DNA of 59,647 nucleotides from VFJL01 sp037147395 (GCA_037147395.1 JBAWVG010000003.1:1-59647); one strand, 5' to 3'. Shown: positions 17,169 through 26,329, numbered from the stretch's first letter. Numbers and translations: made by a program. Notes: generated from the sequence alone by a model not told the origin.

Positions 17169-17411
17169 TTATTTTGGTACGCCGGATAAGTCGGTACTGC
17201 CATCCGCCCGTGCGCTAGGGAGGATAGTTGGGCCACCCATATCCGCATCTGCCGGGATGGGTGATGGAGTCAGCTCGGGGGAGGTATCAACAGGTACTTT
17301 AGAGATCTGTTGAAAACGAGTCTTCTCTTGCTCTGGGAGGGCTTGGTTTGGCTTGCCACAGGCAACCAGAGTGAGTGCTGCTAGGGTAACGGCGAGGACT
17401 GATAGTTTCAT
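17169..17411 (-). CDS. Small predicted lipoprotein (copy 1)
   Basis: 80 residues: a short signal peptide MKLSVLAVTLAALTLVAC with lipobox LVAC, lipidated at C18 and followed by Gly19, then a Pro/Ser/Thr/Asp-rich, probably unstructured tail. It resembles the neighbouring gene at 17573-17875 in its signal peptide (MKLxxLAxxLxALTxxAC) and in having a similar terminator behind it. It is reminiscent of the short LptM/YifL-like lipoproteins of proteobacteria, but I cannot assign it with certainty. The +2 Gly gives no inner-membrane retention signal, so outer-membrane sorting is expected. Confidence 0.7.
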   Translation of the reverse strand: MKLSVLAVTLAALTLVACGKPNQALPEQEKTRFQQISKVPVDTSPELTPSPIPADADMGGPTILPSARADGSTDLSGVPK

Positions 17412-17520
17412 TGTTCAGTTTCCTTGGTGATTGGTTTCAGACAGAAAATATTATAACAATAATACTCGTTCTTGACATCACTTTGGACCCGCAGGTTGGG
17501 CCCTAGTTCCAATTTTAGAC

Positions 17521-17554
17521 GATAAAAAACCATCCTTCCGGATGGTCTTTTATC
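17521..17554 (-). terminator. Intrinsic terminator of the second small lipoprotein gene
   Basis: Read on the minus strand, a 7-bp GC-containing stem (ACCATCC / GGATGGT) with a 4-base loop is extended by GATAAAA/TTTTATC after one mismatch and ends in a T-run. Its core stem is the same ACCATCC pair as the terminator at 17097-17124. Confidence 0.85.
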
Positions 17555-17572
17555 GGTAACGGACTAACTACT

Positions 17573-17875
17573 TTAGTGAACTTGGGGAGGCTTGTGGGCC
17601 TCTTGACCAGGCTTAAGCGGGTTACCATTGCCGTCAACCAGCACTGGTGGGAGCGAACCCTCAGCTGAGCCGGACATATCTTCATCCTTGTCGATCACAG
17701 CGCCGACATCTGTAGGAAGGCCCATCGATGTACGCTCGGCTCCTAGTGTGCCACCGCCTTCCATGTTGGTGCCGTAAGTGGCTGAACCTGCTTGTTCAGC
17801 TTGAATCGGTCTTTTGCCATCGCAAGCGGTGAATGTCAGTGCTACCAGAGCAGCAGCTAGGAGAGGAAGTTTCAT
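17573..17875 (-). CDS. Small predicted lipoprotein (copy 2)
   Basis: 100 residues with signal peptide MKLPLLAAALVALTFTAC, lipidation at C18, and a hydrophilic Gly/Pro/Glu-rich tail without clear secondary structure. The residue after the cysteine is Asp, the enterobacterial Lol-avoidance signal, so this copy may stay in the inner membrane while copy 1 goes to the outer membrane. The shared signal peptide and terminator suggest an old tandem duplication of the whole unit with a fast-diverging tail. No function can be assigned. Confidence 0.7.
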   Translation of the reverse strand: MKLPLLAAALVALTFTACDGKRPIQAEQAGSATYGTNMEGGGTLGAERTSMGLPTDVGAVIDKDEDMSGSAEGSLPPVLVDGNGNPLKPGQEAHKPPQVH

Positions 17876-18054
17876 GGATTATATTCCTAAGTTAGTTAAG
17901 TAAAATGGTTTGCAGCGAGCCGTATAGCTTTTGCAGGCAACGTACTATACATCAAAATAATCTAATTGTGAGCGAATTGTGAAAATAATTTACTACTTGA
18001 TATGATTGGCTAATATTCAGCATTGGTTTGGGCGGATGGTCGATCACGGTCTCG

Positions 18055-19818
18055 CTATCTTCCCCGCATGAACATCTTGTCAAGATCGGCCAATGTTATT
18101 TCAAACCAGGTGGGTCTGCCGTGATTACATTGATCAGACCGTTCGGTCATCTCCATCTCTCGTAGTAGTCCATTCATTTCCGGTACAGTCAGTATCCGGT
18201 TTGCGCGGACTGCGGTATGGCATGCCATGGTTGAGAGTAGCTCATTCCGCCGACCGGTCATGACCTGGCTGGCACCAAACTCATGGATCTCACTCAGAAC
18301 GGCACGAGAAAGTTGTGCTGCATCGGCATCCTTGAGTGTGGCCGGCAGAGCCCGCACGGCCAACGCGGTGGGGGAGATTGCAACAATTTCAAAACCAAGC
18401 TCTCGGAGGATCGAGTCATTCTCCTCAGCGGTGGCTATTTCTAGGCTGTCTGCTCGGAATGTGACCGGAATCAGCAGAGGCTGCATCGATACCGAATGGC
18501 TGTCCAGAGCTGATTTTAGTTTCTCATAAACAACCCTCTCATGAGCTGCATGCATATCCACGATGATTAGGCCCCGGCTATTTTGCGCCAAGATATAAAC
18601 CCCTAAGAGTTGTCCCAGAGCAAATCCCAATGGTGGAACCTCTGGCTCTGGCTCAAGAGGTGCAGTTACTGCCGGGGTGTAAGGGATTGTATTTGTACCA
18701 AATAGGGACTGGTAAAAAGCCGGGGCATGGCTGGGTGTCGCCAGAGGTATGTTGTTTTGTCGTGAATACAGAGGGTATGGGGCAACCACTCTCGGACTTG
18801 CATCCTCCGGATTTCTGGGCGTAAGCGTTTGTTGGGGGGCAGATAGGGACTTGTTGATTGCGTGGAAGATGAATTGGTGCAGAGCACGTGAATCATGAAA
18901 CCGAACCTCAGTCTTGGTGGGGTGTACATTAACATCCACTCCATCTGGGCTCATTTCTAGGAATAGAACAAAGGCGGGGTGTCGTTCCAGATGCAGCACA
19001 TCTCGATAAGCCTCCCGCAGTGCGTGTGCGATCAGTCTGTCGCGAACAAAGCGACCATTAACAAAGAAGTACTGTGTATCTCGTGAGGAGCGTGAGTAGG
19101 TGGGTAATGCCGCCGCACCCCACAGCCGCAAATCCGCGGCTTGTTCGTCAATGAATACCGCGGTCTGTATAAAATCCTGACCCAGTACCGCTGTCATGCG
19201 TTGTCTTGCATCCGCCGGTGGTAGGTGGTGTCGTACTTTTCCATTATGTTGTAGCGTGAACCCGATTGAGGCCCTTGATAACGCGAGGCGTAGAAAGATC
19301 TCCTCACAATGGGCAAACTCAGTGGCTTCAGTTTTCAGGAATTTGCGTCTGGCAGGGGTATTGAAGTAGAGATCCTGTACCTCCACCACGGTACCAGAGG
19401 CTAATGCCGCCGGCTCGGGTTTTGAGAACCGCTCTCCCTCTCCCTGTATCTGCCAGGCATGGCTCTCGTTCGCCGTGCGACTCGTCATCACCAGACGAGA
19501 AACAGCGGCAATACTCGCCAGTGCTTCACCTCGAAATCCTAAGCTCGCCACCCTTTGTAAATCTTCAAGTGATGTGATCTTGCTGGTGGCATGACGTGAA
19601 AGGGCCAGCGCTAAGTCATCCTTCGAGATTCCACTGCCGTCATCGGCCACCCGGATTGACTTGATTCCTCCTTGGGCAAGTTGCACAGTTATCCCGGTTG
19701 ATCCTGCATCCAGGCTATTTTCTAGAATTTCCTTAAGTGCTGATGCAGGGCGTTCCACCACCTCGCCAGCAGCGATCTGATTGATGAGCAGTTCTGGAAG
19801 TAGTCTGATCGTGGCCAT
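18055..19818 (-). CDS. mutL: DNA mismatch repair protein MutL
   Basis: 587 residues. The N-terminal GHL ATPase domain (1-330) has the catalytic E33 in ENSLDAG, DDGSGI and the LGFRGEALASIAAVS lid region. The C-terminal domain carries DMHAAHERVVYE (421-432), a DQHA(X)2E(X)4E variant, together with ACHTAVRA (C533) and QCNHGRP (C563, H565). These are the metal-site motifs of endonuclease-type MutL, so unlike the E. coli enzyme this MutL probably nicks DNA itself. That fits organisms without MutH-directed repair (inference). The ATG is 66 bases from the cysB stop. Confidence 0.96.
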   Translation of the reverse strand: MATIRLLPELLINQIAAGEVVERPASALKEILENSLDAGSTGITVQLAQGGIKSIRVADDGSGISKDDLALALSRHATSKITSLEDLQRVASLGFRGEALASIAAVSRLVMTSRTANESHAWQIQGEGERFSKPEPAALASGTVVEVQDLYFNTPARRKFLKTEATEFAHCEEIFLRLALSRASIGFTLQHNGKVRHHLPPADARQRMTAVLGQDFIQTAVFIDEQAADLRLWGAAALPTYSRSSRDTQYFFVNGRFVRDRLIAHALREAYRDVLHLERHPAFVLFLEMSPDGVDVNVHPTKTEVRFHDSRALHQFIFHAINKSLSAPQQTLTPRNPEDASPRVVAPYPLYSRQNNIPLATPSHAPAFYQSLFGTNTIPYTPAVTAPLEPEPEVPPLGFALGQLLGVYILAQNSRGLIIVDMHAAHERVVYEKLKSALDSHSVSMQPLLIPVTFRADSLEIATAEENDSILRELGFEIVAISPTALAVRALPATLKDADAAQLSRAVLSEIHEFGASQVMTGRRNELLSTMACHTAVRANRILTVPEMNGLLREMEMTERSDQCNHGRPTWFEITLADLDKMFMRGR

Positions 19819-19884
19819 GGGAGTGGAGGGTTTGGAAGATCTGCAAATTATACGGTGGTGAACCGTAAATTGTCCTGCCAGAAT

Positions 19885-20808
19885 CTAGGTGGATTCCATC
19901 GCAGCGGTGATGACAGTCCGGTCAAGGTGTGGAGCGAACATGCCAATAAAGTCGTATACATATCCGCGCAGATAACTATTGCGGGTGATGCCGATCCGAG
20001 TAGTGCTCGGCTCAAACAAGTGGCTGGCATCTATCGAACGAAGGTGCTTATCACGGCTCGGTTCAAAGGCCATCTGAGCCAGGATCCCGATTCCCAATCC
20101 CAATTCGACGTAGGTCTTGATTACATCGGCATCGATCGCGGTCAGTACGACATTTGGGGTGAGATTTTTGGCGGCGAATGCCTGATTGATTTTTGTGCGA
20201 CCGGTGAAGGCGAAGTCATAGGTGATGATGGGATACTTAACAATATCCTCCAGCGTCAGTCTCTCTAGCTTGAGCAATGGATGTCGCGGCGGAGTGATGA
20301 TGCATCTGTTCCATTGATAGCAGGGCAGCATGACCAATTCATCAAATAACTCGATCGCCTCAGTAGCGATGGCAATATCAGCCTCGCCTGAGGTGACCAG
20401 TTTTGCGATCTGAGTTGGACTGCCCTGTCTCAGTATTAGCTTCACCTTGGGGTAGCGTAAGGTAAAACGTTTGATTGCAGAGGGGAGTGCATACCGAGCC
20501 TGGGTATGGGTGGTGGCGATAGTTAGGGAACCGCTGGCCTCATTGGTAAACTCCTGTCCGACCAGTTTCAGATTCTTTGCGTCCCTGAGCATTCTCTCGG
20601 CAATCTCAATAATGACCTGACCAGGCGGGGTGACCTTGACCACGCGTTTGCCATTCCGAACAAAAATATCCACCCCGAGCTCATCTTCCAGCAGACTGAT
20701 CTGTTTGCTGATCCCGGGTTGGGAGGTGTGAAGAGTCTTTGCGGCCTTGGATAGGTTCAGTCCCTGACTAGCAACCTCGCACAGGTAACGCAGTTGTTGT
20801 AATTTCAT
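19885..20808 (-). CDS. cysB: LysR-family sulfur regulator CysB
   Basis: 307-residue transcription factor with an N-terminal winged helix-turn-helix (about 3-60, LSKAAKTLHTSQPGISKQI) and a C-terminal effector domain. Residues T100, T102 and Q103 in ATTHTQARY match, in identity and numbering, the inducer/sulfate-contacting residues of enterobacterial CysB. It is transcribed divergently from cysI-cysH-cysD-cysN, the expected regulon. By homology it activates sulfate assimilation with acetylserine-type inducers when reduced sulfur is scarce. Confidence 0.93.
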   Translation of the reverse strand: MKLQQLRYLCEVASQGLNLSKAAKTLHTSQPGISKQISLLEDELGVDIFVRNGKRVVKVTPPGQVIIEIAERMLRDAKNLKLVGQEFTNEASGSLTIATTHTQARYALPSAIKRFTLRYPKVKLILRQGSPTQIAKLVTSGEADIAIATEAIELFDELVMLPCYQWNRCIITPPRHPLLKLERLTLEDIVKYPIITYDFAFTGRTKINQAFAAKNLTPNVVLTAIDADVIKTYVELGLGIGILAQMAFEPSRDKHLRSIDASHLFEPSTTRIGITRNSYLRGYVYDFIGMFAPHLDRTVITAAMEST

Positions 20809-20836
20809 GATCTTCGTTTTTAAATAAGATAGAATT

Positions 20837-20888
20837 ATAACAATCTAACACAATATTCTTTTGAGACATATGCGCCTATTGTTATCAT
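20837..20888 (+). promoter_or_regulatory. cysB-cysI divergent control region with inverted repeat and promoter
   Basis: An 8-bp inverted repeat, ATAACAAT at 20837-20844 and ATTGTTAT at 20878-20885, flanks a possible sigma-70 promoter for cysI: TTGAGA (20861-20866), 16 bases, TATCAT (20883-20888). The outer arm overlaps the -10 element. This is a plausible CysB-binding region by position, but I cannot match a strict CysB consensus. A transcript starting near 20895 would lie upstream of the preferred cysI ATG and supports that later start. Confidence 0.5.
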
Positions 20889-20996
20889 GCTGCGCTTGGA
20901 GTGGAGTCGGCTGCCGATTATGATGAGGGTGGTGCATTAGATTTTGCGATTAGTTTCGGTCGCAGTGTTAGGGTAAATCAATTCTGGAGAATGAGG

Positions 20997-23096
20997 ATGG
21001 AGCACTTGACGGACCTCGCTAACGACGAGGAAATAAATTCATTTGATCAGGCGTTGCAAGACTATCAGGGTCTGCGCATGGATGCCGACCGCTTTACCGC
21101 GACTCGATTGCAAATGGGGATCTACGGACAGCGCCAGGAAGGCGTCAATATGGTCCGCATCAAGCTTCCGGGTGGTCGGATGACTGCGCCACAATTAACC
21201 GTGATCGCCGATGTTTTGGAAAAGTATGTTCGTCATGATGTGGTTCATATCACCACCCGTCAGGATATCCAGATTCATTATGTGCCGCTCGAGCATACGC
21301 CGACGGTGCTACGGCATTTAGCCACTGCCGGTCTGACTACGCGCGAGGCTTGCGGCAATACGGTCCGTAATATCACCGCCTGTTCTCTGTCGGGGGTGTG
21401 CCCACGGCAGCATGTCGATGTGAATCAGCATCTCGATGGTGCGGTTCAGCATTTCTTACGCAACCCACTGAACCAGCAAATGCCACGTAAGTTCAAGATC
21501 AGCTTCTCTGCGTGTGAGTCCGACTGTGCCCAGGCGATGATGCACGATATGGGCATCGTCGCAGTTCATAATGGAGGACGGTTTGGCTTCAAGGTCTTGG
21601 CCGGGGGCGGTCTGGGTCATAAGCCGCATGAGGCGATCGTGGTTGAGGAGTTTGTTGAGGAGAAGGATCTTCTTCTGGTGATGGAAGCGATCATCTCATT
21701 GCATAATCGTTATTCAGACCGAGTTAAAAGGGCCAAGGCCCGGATCAAGTTCTTAGTTGATAAGTTCGGCGCAGAGGGGTTCATCGAGAAGTACCGTGAA
21801 GAGTTAACCCGCACTCGTGCAGCCTTGGCCAAGCAAGACTATCCACAAGGGACTTGGAGTGCCGGTGATGATAGTGAGCCTCCCGGTATCGGTGCACCTC
21901 GCCGTCTATTTCGTCAGAAGCAGTCCGGCCACTACGTTTTTCCGGTCAGCGTGCCGATGGGTAATCTGACTGTGGTGCAACTACGTGGCCTTGCTGCCAC
22001 TGCGAAAAGTCATGGCTTGCACGATATCCGAGTGACTCAGGATCAGAATATGGTACTGATGAATGTGACACCTGAAAAGGTTGACTCACTTCGTGCAGGC
22101 TTGGCTAAGCTGGGATTGGGTGAGCCGAAATCGGGAGATGATGTGGTGGCCTGCCCCGGTACCTCGACCTGCCGTCTTGGTATTACATCTAGTCCGATCC
22201 TAGCACCTAAGTTAAGTGGTGGTGAACACGATCTGAAGGTTCGTGTTTCTGGTTGTCACAACGGATGTGCTCAGCCAGAGACAGGTGATATCGGAATGTA
22301 TGGAGAGGGTAGAAGGATGCACGGCAAGCTGGTGCCGCATTATCAGATGTACTTCGGCGGCAATGGCATGTCTCGTGGAGCACTTGCGATCAAGGGTCCA
22401 TCGGTTCCAGCAGCGCGTATCGAGTCGGCAGTGGAACGGGTGAGATCGGCTTATGCATCCAACCGTGCTGGGGAAGAGACATTCTTCACCTGGACACGGC
22501 GCGTCACTGCGACCTACTTCAGTGAATTGCTAGCAGATCTGACCGACGTGAAGCCAGAGCAACTGGAATCAGTCTTACGTGACCATGGCACAGCCAGCGA
22601 CTTTAAGGTGCTGCAACTGGGTGGGGGTGAGTGCGCAGGGATGAGCCAAGTGAAGATAGGTTCAAGCTTCTTTGATGCGGCTCATGAACGGAATTATCGG
22701 GATGCACTCAAGTTTCAGCGTAAATTTGAAGATTCAGCTCGGTGCGCTGAAGAGATTGCGCGTCTGATTGGTCGGGGTATGACCGAGTTGCTGGGTGGAC
22801 AAAAGCGGGATAGTTTAGCCGAGCAGGCGGAGGAGCTACGTCTCGTATTGCCGACCAAGCCACACCTATCTAAACAGCTGATCAAATTTGCAGAGTATTT
22901 CGCTCGTCCAGTTGAGGAGTTGGACGATGTTCTTCTGACCGGGTGGTTCTCTGAACTGGATTCGTGGACGCTTGAGGCTGCGGAGTTCTGTCTTGGTTTT
23001 GATCGTCAGCTTGATTTGACAGGCGCGCTGCCTCAGACCCTGGCAGGCGGACTGATCCGTGGGAAGCAGTCCGGACAGACGTCCATAGTCGCATGA
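20997..23096 (+). CDS. cysI: Sulfite reductase hemoprotein (nitrite/sulfite reductase family) with C-terminal extension
   Basis: Reduces sulfite to sulfide using siroheme and a [4Fe-4S] cluster. I prefer the ATG at 20997 (699 residues) because TGGAG ends 8 bases before it; an open GTG lies at 20901 and another ATG at 20991. The siroheme/cluster ligands are C386-x5-C392 and C420-x3-C424 (CPGTSTC and CHNGC), preceded by substrate-site segments such as TTRQDIQIHYV, GNTVRNITAC and RKFKISFSAC. The catalytic core ends near residue 510, leaving a roughly 185-residue tail of unfamiliar sequence with helical character. No flavoprotein partner CysJ is present, so electrons probably come from ferredoxin or another donor. 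Confidence 0.92.
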   Translation: MEHLTDLANDEEINSFDQALQDYQGLRMDADRFTATRLQMGIYGQRQEGVNMVRIKLPGGRMTAPQLTVIADVLEKYVRHDVVHITTRQDIQIHYVPLEHTPTVLRHLATAGLTTREACGNTVRNITACSLSGVCPRQHVDVNQHLDGAVQHFLRNPLNQQMPRKFKISFSACESDCAQAMMHDMGIVAVHNGGRFGFKVLAGGGLGHKPHEAIVVEEFVEEKDLLLVMEAIISLHNRYSDRVKRAKARIKFLVDKFGAEGFIEKYREELTRTRAALAKQDYPQGTWSAGDDSEPPGIGAPRRLFRQKQSGHYVFPVSVPMGNLTVVQLRGLAATAKSHGLHDIRVTQDQNMVLMNVTPEKVDSLRAGLAKLGLGEPKSGDDVVACPGTSTCRLGITSSPILAPKLSGGEHDLKVRVSGCHNGCAQPETGDIGMYGEGRRMHGKLVPHYQMYFGGNGMSRGALAIKGPSVPAARIESAVERVRSAYASNRAGEETFFTWTRRVTATYFSELLADLTDVKPEQLESVLRDHGTASDFKVLQLGGGECAGMSQVKIGSSFFDAAHERNYRDALKFQRKFEDSARCAEEIARLIGRGMTELLGGQKRDSLAEQAEELRLVLPTKPHLSKQLIKFAEYFARPVEELDDVLLTGWFSELDSWTLEAAEFCLGFDRQLDLTGALPQTLAGGLIRGKQSGQTSIVA

Positions 23097-23126
23097 TGGA
23101 TCTTGGACGCTGAAGAAGATCAAGGC

Positions 23127-23822
23127 ATGAGCTTAGAATCCAAAGTCCAACAGGTGAGGAGTCTTCTGGATGGGATTCAAGAGGACTACGCCCCGGTCAT
23201 TTTTGCCAATAGTTTCGGAGCGGAGGATATGGTCTTGACCGACCTGATTGGGCGGCATTATCCGGGTATTGAGATGTTCACCCTGGATACCGGTCGCCTA
23301 CCGGAAGAGACCTATACCCTGATGCAGAGGGTAAGGGATGGCTACCATATTGATGTTAAGCCGTATTTCCCGGAGCCTGCATCGGTTGAGAAATACCTTT
23401 CAGATTATGGCCCGAACGGTTTCTATGACAGCGTGGATTTGCGTAAGGCCTGCTGCCATATGCGTAAGGTGGCGCCGCTCAAGCGTGCATTGAATGGAAA
23501 GCATGCCTGGATCACCGGATTACGTCGGGATCAGGCTCTGACTAGGAAAGATCTGGCAGAGGTGGAGTTTGATGCTGATAACGGGCTGCAAAAGATTAGT
23601 CCCTTATTGGATTGGGAGTTGACCGATGTATGGGACTACCTCAAGAAGTACTCAGTAACGTATAACCTGCTGCATGATAGAGGCTACAGCAGTATCGGGT
23701 GTGCGCCCTGTACGCGTGCAATCTCTCCCGGTGAGGATGTTCGTGCTGGACGTTGGTGGTGGGAAAATCCCACGACGAAAGAGTGCGGTCTACATCCTCG
23801 AGGGGATACCACATCAATTTGA
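23127..23822 (+). CDS. cysH: Assimilatory APS reductase (CysH, iron-sulfur type)
   Basis: Reduces adenylyl sulfate to sulfite with thioredoxin. The preferred ATG at 23127 gives 231 residues; a TTG at 23103 is also in frame. Besides the PP-loop-like fold and the C-terminal catalytic cysteine in ECGLH (C220), it has the pairs C109-C110 (KACCHMRK) and C192-x2-C195 (GCAPCTR). These four cysteines bind a [4Fe-4S] cluster and mark APS reductases as opposed to PAPS reductases. This agrees with the lack of APS kinase (CysC) in the operon. It sits 30 bases after cysI. Confidence 0.94.
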   Translation: MSLESKVQQVRSLLDGIQEDYAPVIFANSFGAEDMVLTDLIGRHYPGIEMFTLDTGRLPEETYTLMQRVRDGYHIDVKPYFPEPASVEKYLSDYGPNGFYDSVDLRKACCHMRKVAPLKRALNGKHAWITGLRRDQALTRKDLAEVEFDADNGLQKISPLLDWELTDVWDYLKKYSVTYNLLHDRGYSSIGCAPCTRAISPGEDVRAGRWWWENPTTKECGLHPRGDTTSI

Positions 23823-23917
23823 ATCCTGTGGATGTGGCCTCAAATCAGAGCCGGTGAAACTAAGCTCATTAGCTGCAGTGTAGGAAATTGGAATCGGAAT
23901 AACGATAGGACTAGCCG

Positions 23918-24910
23918 ATGGATATCATACTGAGTGATATGCAAGAGTTTATTACCCCAGTACCAAATTTTGTGATGAAGAGTGAACCGATAATGATAAA
24001 ACGCCGAACGGCGAAGCAGCTCAGCCATCTAGACGCATTGGAAAGCGAGTCGATGCATATACTGCGGGAGGTCGCTGCAGAATGCGCCAATCCAGCCTTA
24101 TTATTCTCTGGGGGCAAGGATTCTATCGTGCTATTGAGATTGGCGGAAAAGGCCTTTCGACCGGGACGTTTCCCTTTCCCCTTGCTGCATATTGATACCG
24201 GACATAACTTTCCGGAGGTGATCGAGTTTCGTGACCGCCGTGCTCAGCAACTCGGAGAGCGCCTGATTGTGCGCAGCATGGAGGATTCTATCCGTCTGGG
24301 GAGGGTGGTACTACGATCTGAGAATCAGAGTCGTAATGCATTTCAATCTGTGACCCTGCTCGATGCCATTGCCGAGTTTCGTTTTGATGCTTGTATTGGT
24401 GGTGCAAGACGTGATGAGGAGAAGGCGCGTGCTAAGGAGCGAATTTTTTCATTCAGAGATGAATTCGGTCAGTGGGACCCGAAGAATCAGCGGCCAGAGT
24501 TGTGGGATATTTATAATACACGGGTTCATGCGGGTGAGAATATTCGTGTATTCCCAATCAGCAACTGGACCGAGCTTGATGTCTGGGAATACATTGCCCG
24601 TGAGCAATTAGAGGTACCTCATATCTACTTTGCGCATACCCGTGAGGTAATCCGGCGAGGTAGCGGCTTGCTGCCGGTATCTCACTTGGTACAACCTAAA
24701 GAGGGCGAGCGGTCGGAGAGTATTGTGGTCCGTTTCCGTACCGTAGGCGATATGAGTTGCACCTGCCCGGTGGAGTCCACCGCTTCCAGTGTGGATGAAA
24801 TCATTGCCGAGACTGCGGTGACGCGTATTACCGAGCGCGGCGCCACACGTATGGATGATCAGACTTCGGATGCGTCTATGGAGTTACGCAAGAAGGAAGG
24901 GTACTTCTGA
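23918..24910 (+). CDS. cysD: Sulfate adenylyltransferase small subunit
   Basis: Forms APS from sulfate and ATP together with the GTPase CysN. The 330-residue product has the PP-loop SGGKDS (64-69), the DTGHNFPEV segment, GGARRDEEKARAKERIFS and the C-terminal TCPVES segment of CysD. It is about 20-25 residues longer at the N-terminus than usual; a TAGGAC sequence precedes the ATG at 23918, but ATGs at 23975 or 23993 would give the common length. Confidence 0.95.
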   Translation: MDIILSDMQEFITPVPNFVMKSEPIMIKRRTAKQLSHLDALESESMHILREVAAECANPALLFSGGKDSIVLLRLAEKAFRPGRFPFPLLHIDTGHNFPEVIEFRDRRAQQLGERLIVRSMEDSIRLGRVVLRSENQSRNAFQSVTLLDAIAEFRFDACIGGARRDEEKARAKERIFSFRDEFGQWDPKNQRPELWDIYNTRVHAGENIRVFPISNWTELDVWEYIAREQLEVPHIYFAHTREVIRRGSGLLPVSHLVQPKEGERSESIVVRFRTVGDMSCTCPVESTASSVDEIIAETAVTRITERGATRMDDQTSDASMELRKKEGYF

Positions 24911-24985
24911 AGCAATGATTACTCATCAATCTAGATCAGAGACATCTAATTTTTGTAGCGAGCAAAATTTCCAGAAGGCTTGTAA

Positions 24986-26269
24986 ATGTCAGTAACCGAG
25001 CGTGCTTCATTAGATAACACAGAACTCTTGAGATTCATCACCGCAGGTAGTGTGGATGATGGTAAGAGCACCCTGATCGGACGGTTGCTATACGACTCGA
25101 AATCAATTTTCGAAGATCAGTTGAGTGCCATCACCAACACCTCCAGTAAGCGTGGGATGAAGGGGGTCGATCTCTCGTTACTCACGGATGGATTACAGGC
25201 GGAGCGCGAGCAGGGTATCACCATTGACGTGGCTTATCGCTATTTCGCCACACCCAAACGCAAGTTCATCATAGCCGATACACCGGGTCACGAGCAGTAC
25301 ACACGAAACATGGTGACCGGAGCCTCTACTGCAAACCTGGCGATTATCCTGATCGATGCTCGTAAGGGTGTCTTGGTTCAGTCTCGTCGACATACCTATC
25401 TGGCTAGTCTGGTGGGCATTCCGCATCTCATTGTGGCGGTAAACAAGATGGACCTGGTGGACTACTCGCGTGAAGTATTTGATGACATTTGCCGCGATTT
25501 TTCTGCTTTTGCTGAGGAACTTAAATTACACAATATTACCTATATTCCAATGTCTGCCTTGAATGGAGATATGGTTGTTGAGAGGGGGGGTAATCTCCCC
25601 TGGTATGAAGGTGTAACACTGATGGATCTTCTGGAAAATATCCCGATCGATCGTGATATTAATCTCGATGATTTTCGTTTTCCGGTGCAGTGGGTGTGTC
25701 GTCCACAGACAGAAGAGTTACACGATTTCCGTGGGTATATGGGCAGGATTGAGTCAGGCTCAATTCAGGTGGGTGATGCTGTGACAGTGCTTCCCTCAGG
25801 ACTGAACTCTCGTATCAAGGAGATTGTCACTTACGATGGTCTCATCGATCATGCAATCGCACCACAATCAGTAACACTGACCATCGAGGATCATCTGGAT
25901 ATTTCTCGAGGAGATATGCTGGTCAAGACCGACCAGACACCGAACGTCATCAAGGAGATTGATGCGATGTTGTGCTGGCTATCAGAGCAGGCTCTTGATT
26001 TGAAACGCAAGTACCTGATCAAGCACACCACCCGGACTGTCAAAGCACTCGTGAGCCAGATAGACTATCGTGTTGACGTGAATACACTGAATCGAGAATC
26101 GGTGGATATTTTTAAAATGAATGATATCGGCCGGGTGAAATTTAAAGTGCAACAACCCATAGCATGTGATGACTATGAGCGTAACCATGCCACCGGTAGC
26201 TTCATTGTAATTGATGAGGCCAGTAATAATACGGTTGCTGCTGGCATGATATGTCCACCAGAAGGATGA
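24986..26269 (+). CDS. cysN: Sulfate adenylyltransferase GTPase subunit
   Basis: Elongation-factor-like GTPase that drives APS synthesis by CysD. The 427-residue protein has G1 (G21-S-V-D-D-G-K-S-T), G3 DTPGHEQYTRNM and G4 NKMD, followed by two beta-barrel domains. It ends without a C-terminal APS kinase domain (CysNC fusions run to about 630 residues), consistent with an APS-only route. It is the last gene of the cys operon, followed by an intrinsic terminator. Confidence 0.95.
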   Translation: MSVTERASLDNTELLRFITAGSVDDGKSTLIGRLLYDSKSIFEDQLSAITNTSSKRGMKGVDLSLLTDGLQAEREQGITIDVAYRYFATPKRKFIIADTPGHEQYTRNMVTGASTANLAIILIDARKGVLVQSRRHTYLASLVGIPHLIVAVNKMDLVDYSREVFDDICRDFSAFAEELKLHNITYIPMSALNGDMVVERGGNLPWYEGVTLMDLLENIPIDRDINLDDFRFPVQWVCRPQTEELHDFRGYMGRIESGSIQVGDAVTVLPSGLNSRIKEIVTYDGLIDHAIAPQSVTLTIEDHLDISRGDMLVKTDQTPNVIKEIDAMLCWLSEQALDLKRKYLIKHTTRTVKALVSQIDYRVDVNTLNRESVDIFKMNDIGRVKFKVQQPIACDDYERNHATGSFIVIDEASNNTVAAGMICPPEG

Positions 26270-26329
26270 CCTGTAAAAATTTTATGAGTGCGGCCGATGG
26301 TTCGGAGGAAATTCTGGATGAATTGCAAA

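Noticed and set aside
20901..20996. Longer N-terminus for cysI from GTG 20901
   Set aside because: It begins right at the predicted transcription start, has no family similarity, and a good ribosome binding site serves ATG 20997.
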